This document shows, in pieces, positions 57,101-64,000 of a stretch of 64,000 nucleotides of DNA; the first letter of the stretch is position 1, and each line of letters starts with the position of its first letter. Origin of the DNA: Ensifer adhaerens (GTDB taxonomy: Bacteria > Pseudomonadota > Alphaproteobacteria > Rhizobiales > Rhizobiaceae); assembly GCF_002007205.1 (NCBI RefSeq), contig NZ_LAZS01000014.1, positions 248,001-312,000 of the forward strand. Reading direction: 5' to 3'. Below the pieces are notes generated by a model, which did not search any database, was not told the origin of the DNA, and saw only the letters and a list, made by a program, of their open reading frames with translations. The position numbers and the translations under genes were made by a program.

Positions 57101-59783
57101 GCGGCAGCAGGCCATTGATCAGCGACAGGGTCGGCGCCACGAACAGGCTGAAGATCAGCACGATCTGCCAGATCAGCGCTTCGGTCGGCTCCATGTAGTA
57201 CCAGCCCATGACCGAGGCCACGAGCCAGGCGAGCGGGATCAGCGATCGCCGCAGGTTGTCGTACATCTTCCAGCGCCCGAGCATCGACAGCCCGTTCGAG
57301 AAGTTGAAAATGTAAGGCAGAAGCTGCCAGTCGCCGCGCGCCCAGCGATGCTGGCGCGACATCTCGACCTCGTAGCGGGTCGGGAAATCCTCGACGAGCT
57401 CGACGTCGGTCACCAGCGCGCAGCGCACATAGGAGCCTTCGAGCAGGTCGTGGCTGAGAACGGCGTTTTCCTGGATGCGTCCCTTCAGCGCCGCCTCGAA
57501 GGCGTCGACATGGTAGAGGCCCTTGCCGGTGAAGCTGCCTTCGCCGGCAATGTCCTGGTAGACGTCGGAGACCGTGAAGACGTAAGGGTCGATGCCACGG
57601 TTGGAGGAGAAGATGCGCTGGAAGGCGGAGGCTTCGCTGCCTGTCGTCAGCGACGGCGTCACGCGCGGCTGCAAAAGGCTGTAGCCGGCGATCACGTTCT
57701 GCGTCTTCGGATCGACGACCGGACGGTTGATCGGATGGTACATCTTGCCGACGAGCTTCGTCACCGCATCGCGCATCAGGCGCGTGTCGGAATCGAGCGT
57801 CATCACGTATTGCACGTTATCCGGCACCGTATTGGCGCCCTGCAGGAACGAGGTGTCGCGGTCGCCGCGAAGCAGCATGTTCAGCTCGTGCAGCTTGCCA
57901 CGCTTGCGCTCCCAGCCCATCCAAACGCCTTCCTGCTCGTTATAGAGGCGGCGGCGGTGCAGCAGATAGAAACGCGTCTTGCCGTCATAGGCGTAGCGCG
58001 CCGAAAGCTGCGCGATCTCGCGCTTGGCGTAGTCGAGCACGTCGGCGTCGGCGCTCGATTCCTCGTCCTTGCTGTCGGCCCAGTCGCTGACCAGTGCAAA
58101 GTAGATTTCGCCGCGCGGGTTGGCGAGATAGTGAACCTCGAGATTGCGCACGAGTTCGTCGACGTGATCGCGCTTGGAGATCAGGCACGGCACCGCGACA
58201 AGGGTGCGGGCGTCCTCGGGTATCCCGTCGAGGAATTCGTATCCGACCAGCCGGGACGGTTTGACGAACAGCGTCACCAGCGTGTTGAACAGGCCCATCG
58301 CGCCTTCCGAGGCCGGCAGCGCGAAGAGAAGCAGCATGATCAGCTTCGCGCCACTCGGGATCGCCATCGGGCTGACGAACGAGTAGACGGCGATCATCGC
58401 CAGGATGGTCAGGAGAATGTTCGGCCCGGCGATCGCAAACCAATCGAGCCTGCGGCTGAGGCGGATGATGGTCTGCAGCACCGACGGTCGATAGCTGATC
58501 TTCTTTTCCAGAAGCTTGCGTTGCTTGCCGACGAGGAACGAGCCGACATTCGGCTGCTGCAGCGGCGCTTCCGTCTCGGCCGCGACTTCCGCCTCGCGCA
58601 CCATCTGGATGGCGATCTGGGTCACTTCGAATTCGCTGTGGCCCGAACGGCGCGCCAGCTTTTCGATCGTGTCGCGGTACTTATTGCGCGAACCGAAATC
58701 GAGCGCGGCGTAATCGGAGCCTTCGCGAAGTGCAGCGTCGATCTTGCTGACGCTTTCGAACCAGACGGCCCAATCGGTGTCGTCAATCTCGCGCAGGCTA
58801 CGGATGATGTTGCTCATCGTCGCATTGCCCGACGACAGGCGGTTCTGCTCGGCGACCAGCGCGCTTTCGACGTCGCTGCCGCGCTTTTCAAGCTGTTCCT
58901 CGATCCAGCCGATGACGGCACCCGAGGTCTGCGATCCGTCGCGCATGCGGTAGAGCAGTTGCGCCACGAAGGTGTTGTCGGCCGCCAGCGCTTCCGACTC
59001 CACAAGCAGCGTGCGCGACTTTTCCGGATCGCTGAGACGGATGATCTGGTCGGCGACGTCGTTTGCCTTGCGCCGCATGCCGCGCGAGCGTTCGACGCGG
59101 ATGGCGATCCGTCTGAGGTTCTCGATCAGCACGAAGCGCAGGATCGACGGCAGCGCCCAGAGTTCGCCGATCTTGAAGGTGTCGTGCTTCTGGAAGCCCT
59201 CGACCATCGCCGTAATGCTTTCGCGCGTCACCGTGCTGTGGGTATGGGCGGCATAGAGCCAGGCGAGCGCCATGGTGCGCGGGATCACCGTGCCCGAAAC
59301 CGAAAGCGTCGGGAGCTGGCGATAGAACCGGCGCGGGAAATCGCGCCGCACTTCCTGGATCGCCTCTTCGACGACGTGATGGTTGTCGAGCAGCCATTCG
59401 GCGGCCGGCGTGATCGTTGCGCCGGCCTCGACGTCAGCGGCCGTCGCCCGGTAGACGCGCAGGATTTCGTTCTCGTTTTCGCGATGCCGCGGCCGGAACT
59501 CGAACGGGAAGAACCCTGGCAGCGAGGAAACACCCTTCGATGCGAGATCCTCGCCGCATTGCCGGAGGTCCTCCATCGAGAAGAAGGTGGCGCGGATCGA
59601 ATCGTTGTAATCGATCTGCTTCGCTTCCGGTTCGCGCGGAGAGGTGGGCGGCGTAGTTTGGAGCTGCATGGGTACGGGTTCTGAATCCAACCGGGGTTGA
59701 TCGGTCCGGCCCTCGTCGGGGTGCCGGGTTGGCTGCGGTCCTGAGAATTCAGGCTGAGCCGGCGCATTGCTAGACACGGTCAT
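51156..59783 (-). CDS. ndvB: Cyclic beta-1,2-glucan synthase
   Basis: The 2875-residue giant membrane enzyme is close to S. meliloti NdvB/Agrobacterium ChvB length (about 2830). The N-terminal part has membrane segments (about 444-500) and a GT84 glycosyltransferase with DSDTRLMRDAVTKL (about 660) and RQHRWARGDW (about 808). More helices lie at 840-890 and 975-1018. A glycoamylase-like domain (about 1330-1460, ending RDHELTYQYTNFGVPTLGLK) is linked to cyclisation. The C-terminal GH94-type phosphorylase region (about 2100-2800) has FLGGDWNDGMNRVGQ (about 2563) and sets chain length. The start at the ATG at 59783 has GGGAGG upstream; the ATG at 59795 has not. Confidence 0.96.
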   Translation of the reverse strand: MTVSSNAPAQPEFSGPQPTRHPDEGRTDQPRLDSEPVPMQLQTTPPTSPREPEAKQIDYNDSIRATFFSMEDLRQCGEDLASKGVSSLPGFFPFEFRPRHRENENEILRVYRATAADVEAGATITPAAEWLLDNHHVVEEAIQEVRRDFPRRFYRQLPTLSVSGTVIPRTMALAWLYAAHTHSTVTRESITAMVEGFQKHDTFKIGELWALPSILRFVLIENLRRIAIRVERSRGMRRKANDVADQIIRLSDPEKSRTLLVESEALAADNTFVAQLLYRMRDGSQTSGAVIGWIEEQLEKRGSDVESALVAEQNRLSSGNATMSNIIRSLREIDDTDWAVWFESVSKIDAALREGSDYAALDFGSRNKYRDTIEKLARRSGHSEFEVTQIAIQMVREAEVAAETEAPLQQPNVGSFLVGKQRKLLEKKISYRPSVLQTIIRLSRRLDWFAIAGPNILLTILAMIAVYSFVSPMAIPSGAKLIMLLLFALPASEGAMGLFNTLVTLFVKPSRLVGYEFLDGIPEDARTLVAVPCLISKRDHVDELVRNLEVHYLANPRGEIYFALVSDWADSKDEESSADADVLDYAKREIAQLSARYAYDGKTRFYLLHRRRLYNEQEGVWMGWERKRGKLHELNMLLRGDRDTSFLQGANTVPDNVQYVMTLDSDTRLMRDAVTKLVGKMYHPINRPVVDPKTQNVIAGYSLLQPRVTPSLTTGSEASAFQRIFSSNRGIDPYVFTVSDVYQDIAGEGSFTGKGLYHVDAFEAALKGRIQENAVLSHDLLEGSYVRCALVTDVELVEDFPTRYEVEMSRQHRWARGDWQLLPYIFNFSNGLSMLGRWKMYDNLRRSLIPLAWLVASVMGWYYMEPTEALIWQIVLIFSLFVAPTLSLINGLLPRRNDIVARAHLHAVLTEVRAANAQVALRIVFIAHNAAMMGDAIVRSLYRTFVSGKLMLEWRTAAQVQSAGHGTIGDYYRAMWIAPALSAISLALAAISDTGLPFIGIPFALLWALSPAVAWFVSQSAETEDQLVVSDEAIDEMRLIARRTWRYFETFVTAEQHFLPPDNFQETPQPVLAERTSPTNIGVYLLSVMSARDFGWIGFEETINRLEQTIATIDRMPKYRGHLFNWYRTNTLETMEPRYISSVDSGNLAGHLIAVSSMCRDWAEAPSAHVQGSLTGIGDVVAILQEVLRDLPDDRKTVRPLRRLIEERIVGFQNALAAVIREHEFASIRVINLAVLARDMHKLTVNLDHEVRTPQSSEVTKWANSLVTTCEAHIADGVFDLGAIESLRQRLLVMKDRARDIAFSMDFGFLFRPERRLLSIGFRVNANELDEACYDLLASEARLTSLFAIAKGDLPTEHWYKLGRPIVPIGARGALISWSGSMFEYLMPPLVMQERQGGILNQTNNLVVKEQINHGRRLGTPWGISEAAFNARDHELTYQYTNFGVPTLGLKRGLGQNAVIAPYASILACMYDPKSALANLGRLREVGALGAYGYHDAVDFTPTRVPEGQKCAVVRNYYAHHHGMSIAAVANVVFNGRLREWFHADPVIEAAELLLQEKAPRDIPIMNAKREPESVGKGQDDLLRPEVRIIENPLSQDRETVFLSNGHYSVMLTANGAGYARWNGQSVTRWKPDPVEDRTGTFIFLRDTTTGDWWSATSEPRRAAGEKVLTRFGDDKAEFVKTVGDLISEVECIVATEHDAEGRRVILLNTGTQDRFIEVTSYAEPVLSTDEADSAHPAFSKMFVRTEISRRGDVIRVSRNKRSSGDPDMEVAHLVTDNAGSDRHTEAETDRRRFIGPGRTLAEAAAFDTDAVLSGTDGYTLDPIMSLRRVVRVPAGKKVSVVFWTIAAPSREEVDRAIDRYRHPETFNQELIHAWTRSQVQMRHVGVTSQEAASFQMLGRYLVYPDMHLRADTATVQAGLDSQSKLWPLAISGDYPIFCLRINDDGDLGIAREALRAQEYLRARGITADLVIINERASSYAQDMQHALDSMCENLRLRGLSDGPRQHIFSVRRDLMEAETWSTLLSASRAVFHARNGTISDQIARANSLYSPAPVKGSEKSSEFVGPLLAAPQEAADADPAEIKGDGLSFWNGFGGFADGGREYVVRLRGGEATPQPWINVISNDSFGFHISAEGAAYSWSRNSRDYQLTPWTNDTVINRPGEAIFIRDMASGTVSTPYAALSRRRSVVFETAHGLGYSTFRSSQDDLDIEATQTVHRSLPAKLVRVSIRNRGATARQLRLYGYNEWVLGNNRARSAPFILSKWDEETAALVATNPYSIDFGGRSAFFTVDGGEGAGYTSSRREFLGAIGGILMPQAVLSGADLSGSVDVDGDPCAVVATDLTIEPGAARQVTFILGDADNEEQLRAVVGELRQTAFDTVLEAQKSFWRDFTDIVKVETPDPAFDAMINNWLPYQSLGCRIMARSAFYQASGAFGFRDQLQDTLAFLIHRPELARAQILNGAARQFVEGDVQHWWLPGTGAGVRTMISDDVVWLAHAVTRYNTVTGTTDLLAERLAFITGPALEEGQHDAFYKPEISEEIGDVYEHCARALDLAIKRTGDNGLPLFLGGDWNDGMNRVGQAGKGTSTWLGWFLAGTLRGFLPYARERKDEARVTRWEAHLDALKKALATAGWDGDYYRRGYYDDGTPLGTSEALECRIDSIAQSWSVLSGEGDEQRSLKAMDAVMAELVDPDQRIVRLFTPPLERTSQDPGYIKAYPPGVRENGGQYTHAATWVALAFAEQGRAEEAWRVFNMLNPVSHAGSREAAEHYRVEPYVVAADIYGEGDLAGRGGWTWYTGSAGWLYRVGVEGILGIRRQGDRLVIRPVLPAAWNGYSAEVTLNGARHKISVERDKKSGEPIVSVNNSVTKNAHEGILL

Positions 59784-60145
59784 GTGTCCTCCCATCCACC
59801 GTCATTTCCCGAAAAACCGGGACCTGGCGGTAACAGGCACCGCCCTCGACTGGGCATCGGAGATCGCAAAGCCGGCGGCGCATTGATTTTCAAGGCCGCG
59901 GTGATGCATGAAAATGGCATTTTTTAGCCGTGGTGCCAACAGCTTGCAAGGATTGCTCATACAAGATCGGACGATTTGCGCACAGCCGAAACAGGCCGGA
60001 ACCGGCCGCTGTGTGCGCCCCCTATGGCACTTCGATACAGCTCTTTCAAATGCCCTCTTTCAAGCTTCATCGCGGGTGGCAGACGAGGCGAAACGTGATG
60101 GGGCGAGGAAGGTTCCCACGAATTTTCGACAAAAGCACCGACAGG
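59784..60145. other. Intergenic region between ndvB and the LysR gene
   Basis: About 360 bp, both flanking genes leftward. No gene is supported. It should carry the ndvB promoter. At 59978-60018 a two-tier hairpin is possible: outer GCGCACAGC with GCTGTGTGCGC (2-nt bulge), inner perfect GGCCGG-AA-CCGGCC (59994-60007). There is no T-run after it on either strand. Apart from this structure nothing stands out. Confidence 0.5.
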
Positions 60146-61039
60146 TCAGCCCACCTGCTCGGTGATCCACTCGCGAAACGCCAGGCTGATCGGGTTTTCG
60201 AGCTTACCCTCGGGCACGGCGAGGTAATAGCTGTTTTCCGTCTGCATTGGCCGGTCGAGCACGATCCGCAGCGTTCCGGCGGCAATTTCCTGCTCGATCA
60301 GATAGCGGGGCAGCAGCGCAAAGCCGAGCCCGGCAGTCGCCGCCTCGATCACCATGGAGAACTGGTCGAAACGGTTGCCGCGATAGGCACCGCGCCCGTC
60401 CATGTCGTTGGCCTCGAACCATTGGGCCCAGAGCTTTGGCCTTGTGGCGAGATGCAGCATCGGCCCCGTGACGATATCTTCCGGGGATGCAACCGGATGC
60501 GTTGCCAGCATCGCGGGGCTTGCGGCCGGCACGATGATCTCGCTGCAGAGATAGCTGCAGGTGGCGCGTGCCCAGACCGGCTGGCCGTAATGGATGGCGA
60601 GATCGAAATTCTGCTCCTCGAAATCGAAGGGCGCGGAACGCGAGGCGATGTTAATCACCGTATCCGGATGACGCTTCAGGAAATCGGGCAGGCGCGGCAC
60701 CAGCCAGCGGCTGCCGAAGGTCGGCAGCGAGGCGATCGACAGCGTCGAGTCCGCCCGGGCCGACGCCATCGCCCGCACCATCAGTTCCTCGGTCTGGTTG
60801 AGCAGGCGGCGAACCTCCGGCAGGAACTTCTGGCCGGCATCCGACAGGATCACCCGCTGGCGCACACGCTCGAACAGGAGCACGCCGAGCTGGTTTTCGA
60901 GATCCTTGATCTGACGGCTGACGGCGCTCTGCGTGAGGCTCAGCTCGGCTGCGGCCTGCGTGAAACTGCCATGTCGCGCCGCGCATTCGAACGCCTGCAG
61001 CGTCGTCACGTCGGGAACCAGTCTGCGGCTCAACTTCAT
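60146..61039 (-). CDS. LysR family transcriptional regulator (GcvA-like)
   Basis: The 297-residue protein has the N-terminal winged HTH LQAFECAARHGSFTQAAAEL followed by SLTQSAVSRQIKDLENQLGV (residues about 14-53), and a C-terminal effector domain (LSIASLPTFGSRWLVPRLPD; GLGFALLPRYLI). This form is typical of the GcvA group. It is divergent from hglS, the usual place for a LysR regulator of the neighbouring pathway, so it probably senses a lysine-derived acid. GAGGGCGG precedes the ATG. Confidence 0.92.
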   Translation of the reverse strand: MKLSRRLVPDVTTLQAFECAARHGSFTQAAAELSLTQSAVSRQIKDLENQLGVLLFERVRQRVILSDAGQKFLPEVRRLLNQTEELMVRAMASARADSTLSIASLPTFGSRWLVPRLPDFLKRHPDTVINIASRSAPFDFEEQNFDLAIHYGQPVWARATCSYLCSEIIVPAASPAMLATHPVASPEDIVTGPMLHLATRPKLWAQWFEANDMDGRGAYRGNRFDQFSMVIEAATAGLGFALLPRYLIEQEIAAGTLRIVLDRPMQTENSYYLAVPEGKLENPISLAFREWITEQVG

Positions 61040-61091
61040 TCCGCCCTCGCATCAACATAGTCAGAAGCAACGCGATCAATGGCCAGTTCGA

Positions 61092-61106
61092 TCGGATATG
61101 ATCCGA
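61092..61106. promoter_or_regulatory. Perfect inverted repeat TCGGAT-ATG-ATCCGA, candidate LysR operator
   Basis: The 15-bp site lies 53 bp upstream of the LysR start and 47 bp upstream of the hglS start. Position fits a shared operator of divergent genes. Confidence 0.6.
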
Positions 61107-61152
61107 AATGAGAATGACCTTGTCCTTCACCCATAGCGCGAGGCGAGCCCCA

Positions 61153-62553
61153 GTGAAAGAGAATAGTTTCGTATCCGCCGACGACATCCGCTCGGCCTTT
61201 TCCGCAGCCATGTCGGTCATGTACCGCGAAGAGGTGCCGGCCTACGGCACGCTGATGGAGCTGGTCGCCAAGGTCAACGACGATACGCTCGCCGCCGACC
61301 CCAAGCTGAAGGAGCGCCTCGACGCGACGGATTCGCTCGACCGCATCTCCGAGGAGCGCCACGGCGCGATCCGGCTCGGTACCCCTGCCGAACTCGCTAT
61401 GATGCGCCGCGTCTTCGCCGTCATGGGCATGTACCCGGTCGGCTACTATGATCTCTCGACCGCTGGCGTTCCCGTGCATTCGACCGCCTTCCGCCCTGTC
61501 GGCGACGCCGCGTTGAAGCGTAATCCGTTCCGCGTCTTCACCTCGCTGCTCCGTCTCGACCTCATCGCCGATGAAGCGCTGCGTGCCGAAGCCGAAGTTA
61601 TTCTGGCCGCACGCCAGATCTTCACCGCCGGCGCGGTCGAACTCGCGGAAAAGGCAGAGCGCGACGGCGGCCTCGACAAGGCGGATGCAGAGCGCTTCGT
61701 CTCGGAAGTGCTCGAAACATTCCGTTGGCACGACAAGGCCAATGTCAGCCCCGACATGTATAAGCGCCTGCATGACGCCCATCGCCTGATCGCCGACGTC
61801 GTCTCCTTCAAGGGCCCGCACATCAACCACCTGACGCCGCGCACGCTCGATATCGACAAGGTACAGGCGCTGATGCCGGAATACGACATCGCGCCGAAGG
61901 CCGTCGTCGAGGGCCCGCCGACCCGCAAGTGCCCGATCCTGTTGCGCCAGACCTCGTTCAAGGCGCTGGAAGAGCCGGTTTCGTTCAAGGATGCCGACGG
62001 CGCCTGGAAGGAAGGTTCCCACACCGCCCGCTTCGGCGAGATCGAGCAGCGCGGCATCGCGCTGACGCCCAAGGGCCGCGCGCTCTATGACGACCTGCTC
62101 GACGCCTCGCGCAAGATCGTCCGGCCAGCCGCTGACGGCTCCAACGCGCGCGAATACGAGGCGGCGCTGGCCAAGGCTTTCGAGCCTTTCCCGGACAGCT
62201 GGGCAGGCATCCGCGAAGCCGGGCTCGGCTACTTCAGCTATTCGCTGACGGATAAGGGCCGCAAGGCCGGCGTCTCCGCGGCACGCGACATCGAAGCCCT
62301 CATCGCCGACGGCCTCGTCCAGTTCGACGCAATCGTCTATGAAGACTTCCTGCCGGTCAGTGCCGCGGGTATCTTCCAGTCGAACCTCGGCGACGGCGCG
62401 CAGCAAGACTTCGTCGCGAGCCCGAATCAGAAGCGCTTCGAGGCCGATCTCGGCGCCACCGTGCTCAACGAGTTCGACCACTATGCCGGCATCGAGCAGG
62501 CTTCGATCGAAAGCTGCATCCGAGCCTTGACCGGCGCCATCGCTGCGGAATGA
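61153..62553 (+). CDS. hglS: 2-oxoadipate dioxygenase/decarboxylase (D-2-hydroxyglutarate synthase, DUF1338)
   Basis: The 466-residue protein matches Pseudomonas putida HglS along its length. From the GTG at 61153 the active-site residues fall at His70 and Arg74 (ERHGAIRLG), His226 (GPHINHLTPRTLD) and Glu296 (TARFGEIEQRG), the Fe(II)-binding and substrate set of the family. The enzyme turns 2-oxoadipate plus O2 into D-2-hydroxyglutarate and CO2 in lysine catabolism. The frame opens at 61108, but the GTG at 61153 (VKENSFVSADDIRSAF) gives the family N-terminus, with GAGG upstream. The FAD-linked oxidase that follows would oxidise the product. Confidence 0.9.
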   Translation: MKENSFVSADDIRSAFSAAMSVMYREEVPAYGTLMELVAKVNDDTLAADPKLKERLDATDSLDRISEERHGAIRLGTPAELAMMRRVFAVMGMYPVGYYDLSTAGVPVHSTAFRPVGDAALKRNPFRVFTSLLRLDLIADEALRAEAEVILAARQIFTAGAVELAEKAERDGGLDKADAERFVSEVLETFRWHDKANVSPDMYKRLHDAHRLIADVVSFKGPHINHLTPRTLDIDKVQALMPEYDIAPKAVVEGPPTRKCPILLRQTSFKALEEPVSFKDADGAWKEGSHTARFGEIEQRGIALTPKGRALYDDLLDASRKIVRPAADGSNAREYEAALAKAFEPFPDSWAGIREAGLGYFSYSLTDKGRKAGVSAARDIEALIADGLVQFDAIVYEDFLPVSAAGIFQSNLGDGAQQDFVASPNQKRFEADLGATVLNEFDHYAGIEQASIESCIRALTGAIAAE

Positions 62554-62563
62554 TACTGGCCTG

Positions 62564-63985
62564 ATGATCGACAAACTGCACATCGACGCGCTCGCCGGCA
62601 TCCTTGGAGACAAGGGTGTCGTCACGCGTCCGGAAGACCTGGAAGCCTACGAGACCGGCGCGCGCTACGATCGCGGCCGGACCTCGCTCGTGCTGCGGCC
62701 GGCGACGACCGAAGAGGTTTCCGCCGTTGTGGCCTATTGCGTCACGAGCGGCATCGCGCTGATCCCGCAGTCCGGCAATACGGGCCTCGTCTCCGGCTCT
62801 ACCCCGGACCCGTCGGGCGATGAAGCCGTGCTCAGCCTCGACCGGCTGGCGAAACGCTTCGAGCTCGACCTCGACAACCGCTCGGTGCGGCTCGACGCCG
62901 GCTTCCGGCTGTCCGATCTCAACCGGAAGCTGGAAGAGCACGGCCTGTTCTTCCCGATCGATCTCGGCGCCGACCCGCGCATCGGCGGCATGATCGCCAC
63001 CAATACCGGCGGATCGCGCTTCCTGAAATACGGCGACGTGCGCCGCAACACGCTCGGCCTCAAGGTCGTGCTGGCGGACGCGGACGGCACCGTGCTCGAC
63101 CTGCAATGCGACCTGCGTAAGAACAACACCGGCGTCGACTGGAAACAGATCTTCGTCGGCACCTCGGGCGCCTTCGGCATCGTCACCGAATGCGTGTTGA
63201 ACCTCGAGCGCTTGCCGCAGCAGACGGCAACGGCACTGCTGGTTCCTGCCAGCGGCGCTCACGTGCTACCGCTGCTTCGCGCCATGGAAGAGCGCCTCGG
63301 CGCCTATCTCTCGGCTTTCGAGGGCATGTCGAAGAATGCCGTCACGGCGGCCTTCGCCCATGTGCCGTCACTGAAGAACCCGTTCCAGGCTGGCCAAGTC
63401 CCCGACTACGTCATCCTCGCCGAGATCAGCCGCACCTGGGCCCCGCGCGAAGGCGAACAGTCGCTCGACGCCGTGCTGGAATCAGCACTCGCCGAGATCT
63501 GGGAGATGGAAGAGGCGCCGCTCGCCGACGCTTTCGTCGGCCCGCCGCACGAAATCTGGGCGTTGCGCCACGCGCTGTCCGAGGGCGTCAAGCACCTCGG
63601 CAAGCTGATCGCCTTCGACGTCTCCTTCCGCAGAGGTGACATCATGGCCTTCTGCGACCATATGAAGGCCGAAATGCCCTCGAAGTTCCCGGATGTGACC
63701 GTCTGCGATTTCGGCCATATCGGCGACGGCGGCGTGCACTTCAACCTCGTCGTGCCGAAGGACAGCGACCTTCTCAAGGACGAGACTTTCGAGCCGCGGC
63801 TGCGCGAATGGGTTTTCGCCGTCGCCGTCGAGGAGTATCACGGCAGCTTCAGCGCGGAACATGCGATCGGCCGCCGCAATCAGGCCTATTACGACCTTTA
63901 TACGCCAGACAAACTCAAGGATATGGCCGCGGGCCTGAAGACGCTGACCTCGCCGGCAAAGCTCGGCAGCGTGCGTTTCGGATAG
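62564..63985 (+). CDS. FAD-binding oxidoreductase, candidate D-2-hydroxyglutarate dehydrogenase
   Basis: The 473-residue protein has a PCMH-type FAD domain (TTEEVSAVVAYCVTSGIALI, PQSGNTGLVSGSTPD, GGMIATNTGGSRFLKYGDVR) and a FAD-oxidase C domain with CDFGHIGDGGVHFNLVVPKD (metal-binding His residues) and SFSAEHAIGRRN. This is the D-2-hydroxyglutarate/D-lactate dehydrogenase family. The gene starts 10 nt after hglS. Adjacency to the enzyme making D-2-hydroxyglutarate makes it the likely dehydrogenase giving 2-oxoglutarate; D-lactate or glycolate are alternative substrates. Confidence 0.88.
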   Translation: MIDKLHIDALAGILGDKGVVTRPEDLEAYETGARYDRGRTSLVLRPATTEEVSAVVAYCVTSGIALIPQSGNTGLVSGSTPDPSGDEAVLSLDRLAKRFELDLDNRSVRLDAGFRLSDLNRKLEEHGLFFPIDLGADPRIGGMIATNTGGSRFLKYGDVRRNTLGLKVVLADADGTVLDLQCDLRKNNTGVDWKQIFVGTSGAFGIVTECVLNLERLPQQTATALLVPASGAHVLPLLRAMEERLGAYLSAFEGMSKNAVTAAFAHVPSLKNPFQAGQVPDYVILAEISRTWAPREGEQSLDAVLESALAEIWEMEEAPLADAFVGPPHEIWALRHALSEGVKHLGKLIAFDVSFRRGDIMAFCDHMKAEMPSKFPDVTVCDFGHIGDGGVHFNLVVPKDSDLLKDETFEPRLREWVFAVAVEEYHGSFSAEHAIGRRNQAYYDLYTPDKLKDMAAGLKTLTSPAKLGSVRFG

Positions 63986-64000
63986 GCCAGAGCGGGAATG

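Noticed and set aside
50970-59684. Two very long plus-strand open frames (1781 and 1117 codons) opposite ndvB
   Set aside because: They lie wholly antisense to ndvB, are rich in Arg, Gly and His as expected for mirrored GC-rich codons, and have no recognisable domain.

Overview
The window is high-GC alphaproteobacterial chromosome, most likely Sinorhizobium/Ensifer. Evidence from the sequence: an ExpR-type LuxR regulator beside ndvA, a 2875-residue NdvB/ChvB cyclic beta-1,2-glucan synthase, an RpoH2-type sigma factor, PhaA/PhaB/PhaR polyhydroxybutyrate genes, a TTG-started 1152-residue pyruvate carboxylase, a THI-box thiBPQ operon and two RIME-like palindromic repeats. The gene content is core chromosome. 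I see no prophage, transposase, CRISPR array, rRNA or tRNA.

Layout. 0-3.6 kb: partial LMW protein tyrosine phosphatase, pterin carbinolamine dehydratase, a DUF1232 protein, an IalB-like periplasmic protein and rlmN. 3.7-6.6 kb: an ABC importer of the TrpXYZ-like type, then a 220-bp RIME-like repeat. 6.8-13.9 kb: LysE exporter, argG, a MarR/MFS efflux pair with a visible operator, an ABC-F ATPase coupled to thiamine pyrophosphokinase, and a GNAT enzyme. 14.0-17.6 kb: TPP riboswitch and thiBPQ. 17.9-26 kb: M48 lipoprotein protease, rpoH2 (with a GGAAC-type general stress promoter), carD, fdxA, an S4 protein and a Suv3-like RNA helicase. 26.5-30.5 kb: PHB genes (phaB, phaA, divergent phaR), a small membrane protein and rpmF. 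30.6-37 kb: GST, a 2H-phosphoesterase-like protein, mtgA, a prenyl synthase, hisC, LysE and ispG. 37-42.3 kb: second RIME, a DeoR-VOC-MFS operon and a divergent polar amino-acid ABC importer. 42.4-45.9 kb: pyc. 46-59.8 kb: cyclic glucan region (expR, ndvA, LysE, opgC-type acyltransferase, ndvB). 60-64 kb: LysR regulator divergent from a 2-oxoadipate dioxygenase/decarboxylase (HglS) and an FAD-linked D-2-hydroxyglutarate dehydrogenase candidate, which together look like a lysine/2-oxoadipate catabolic module.

The most unusual non-coding signal is a cluster of 13 GANTC (CcrM methyltransferase) sites in about 316 bp of the long gap upstream of the Suv3-like helicase. Other regulatory structures read directly from the sequence are a MarR inverted repeat, helically phased GTGCAT repeats upstream of the DeoR gene, an inverted repeat upstream of hglS, hairpins between binding-protein and permease genes in both amino-acid-type ABC operons, and a terminator whose loop carries the opgC stop codon. 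Names rest on recognised motifs and remembered family sequences. No database search was run.
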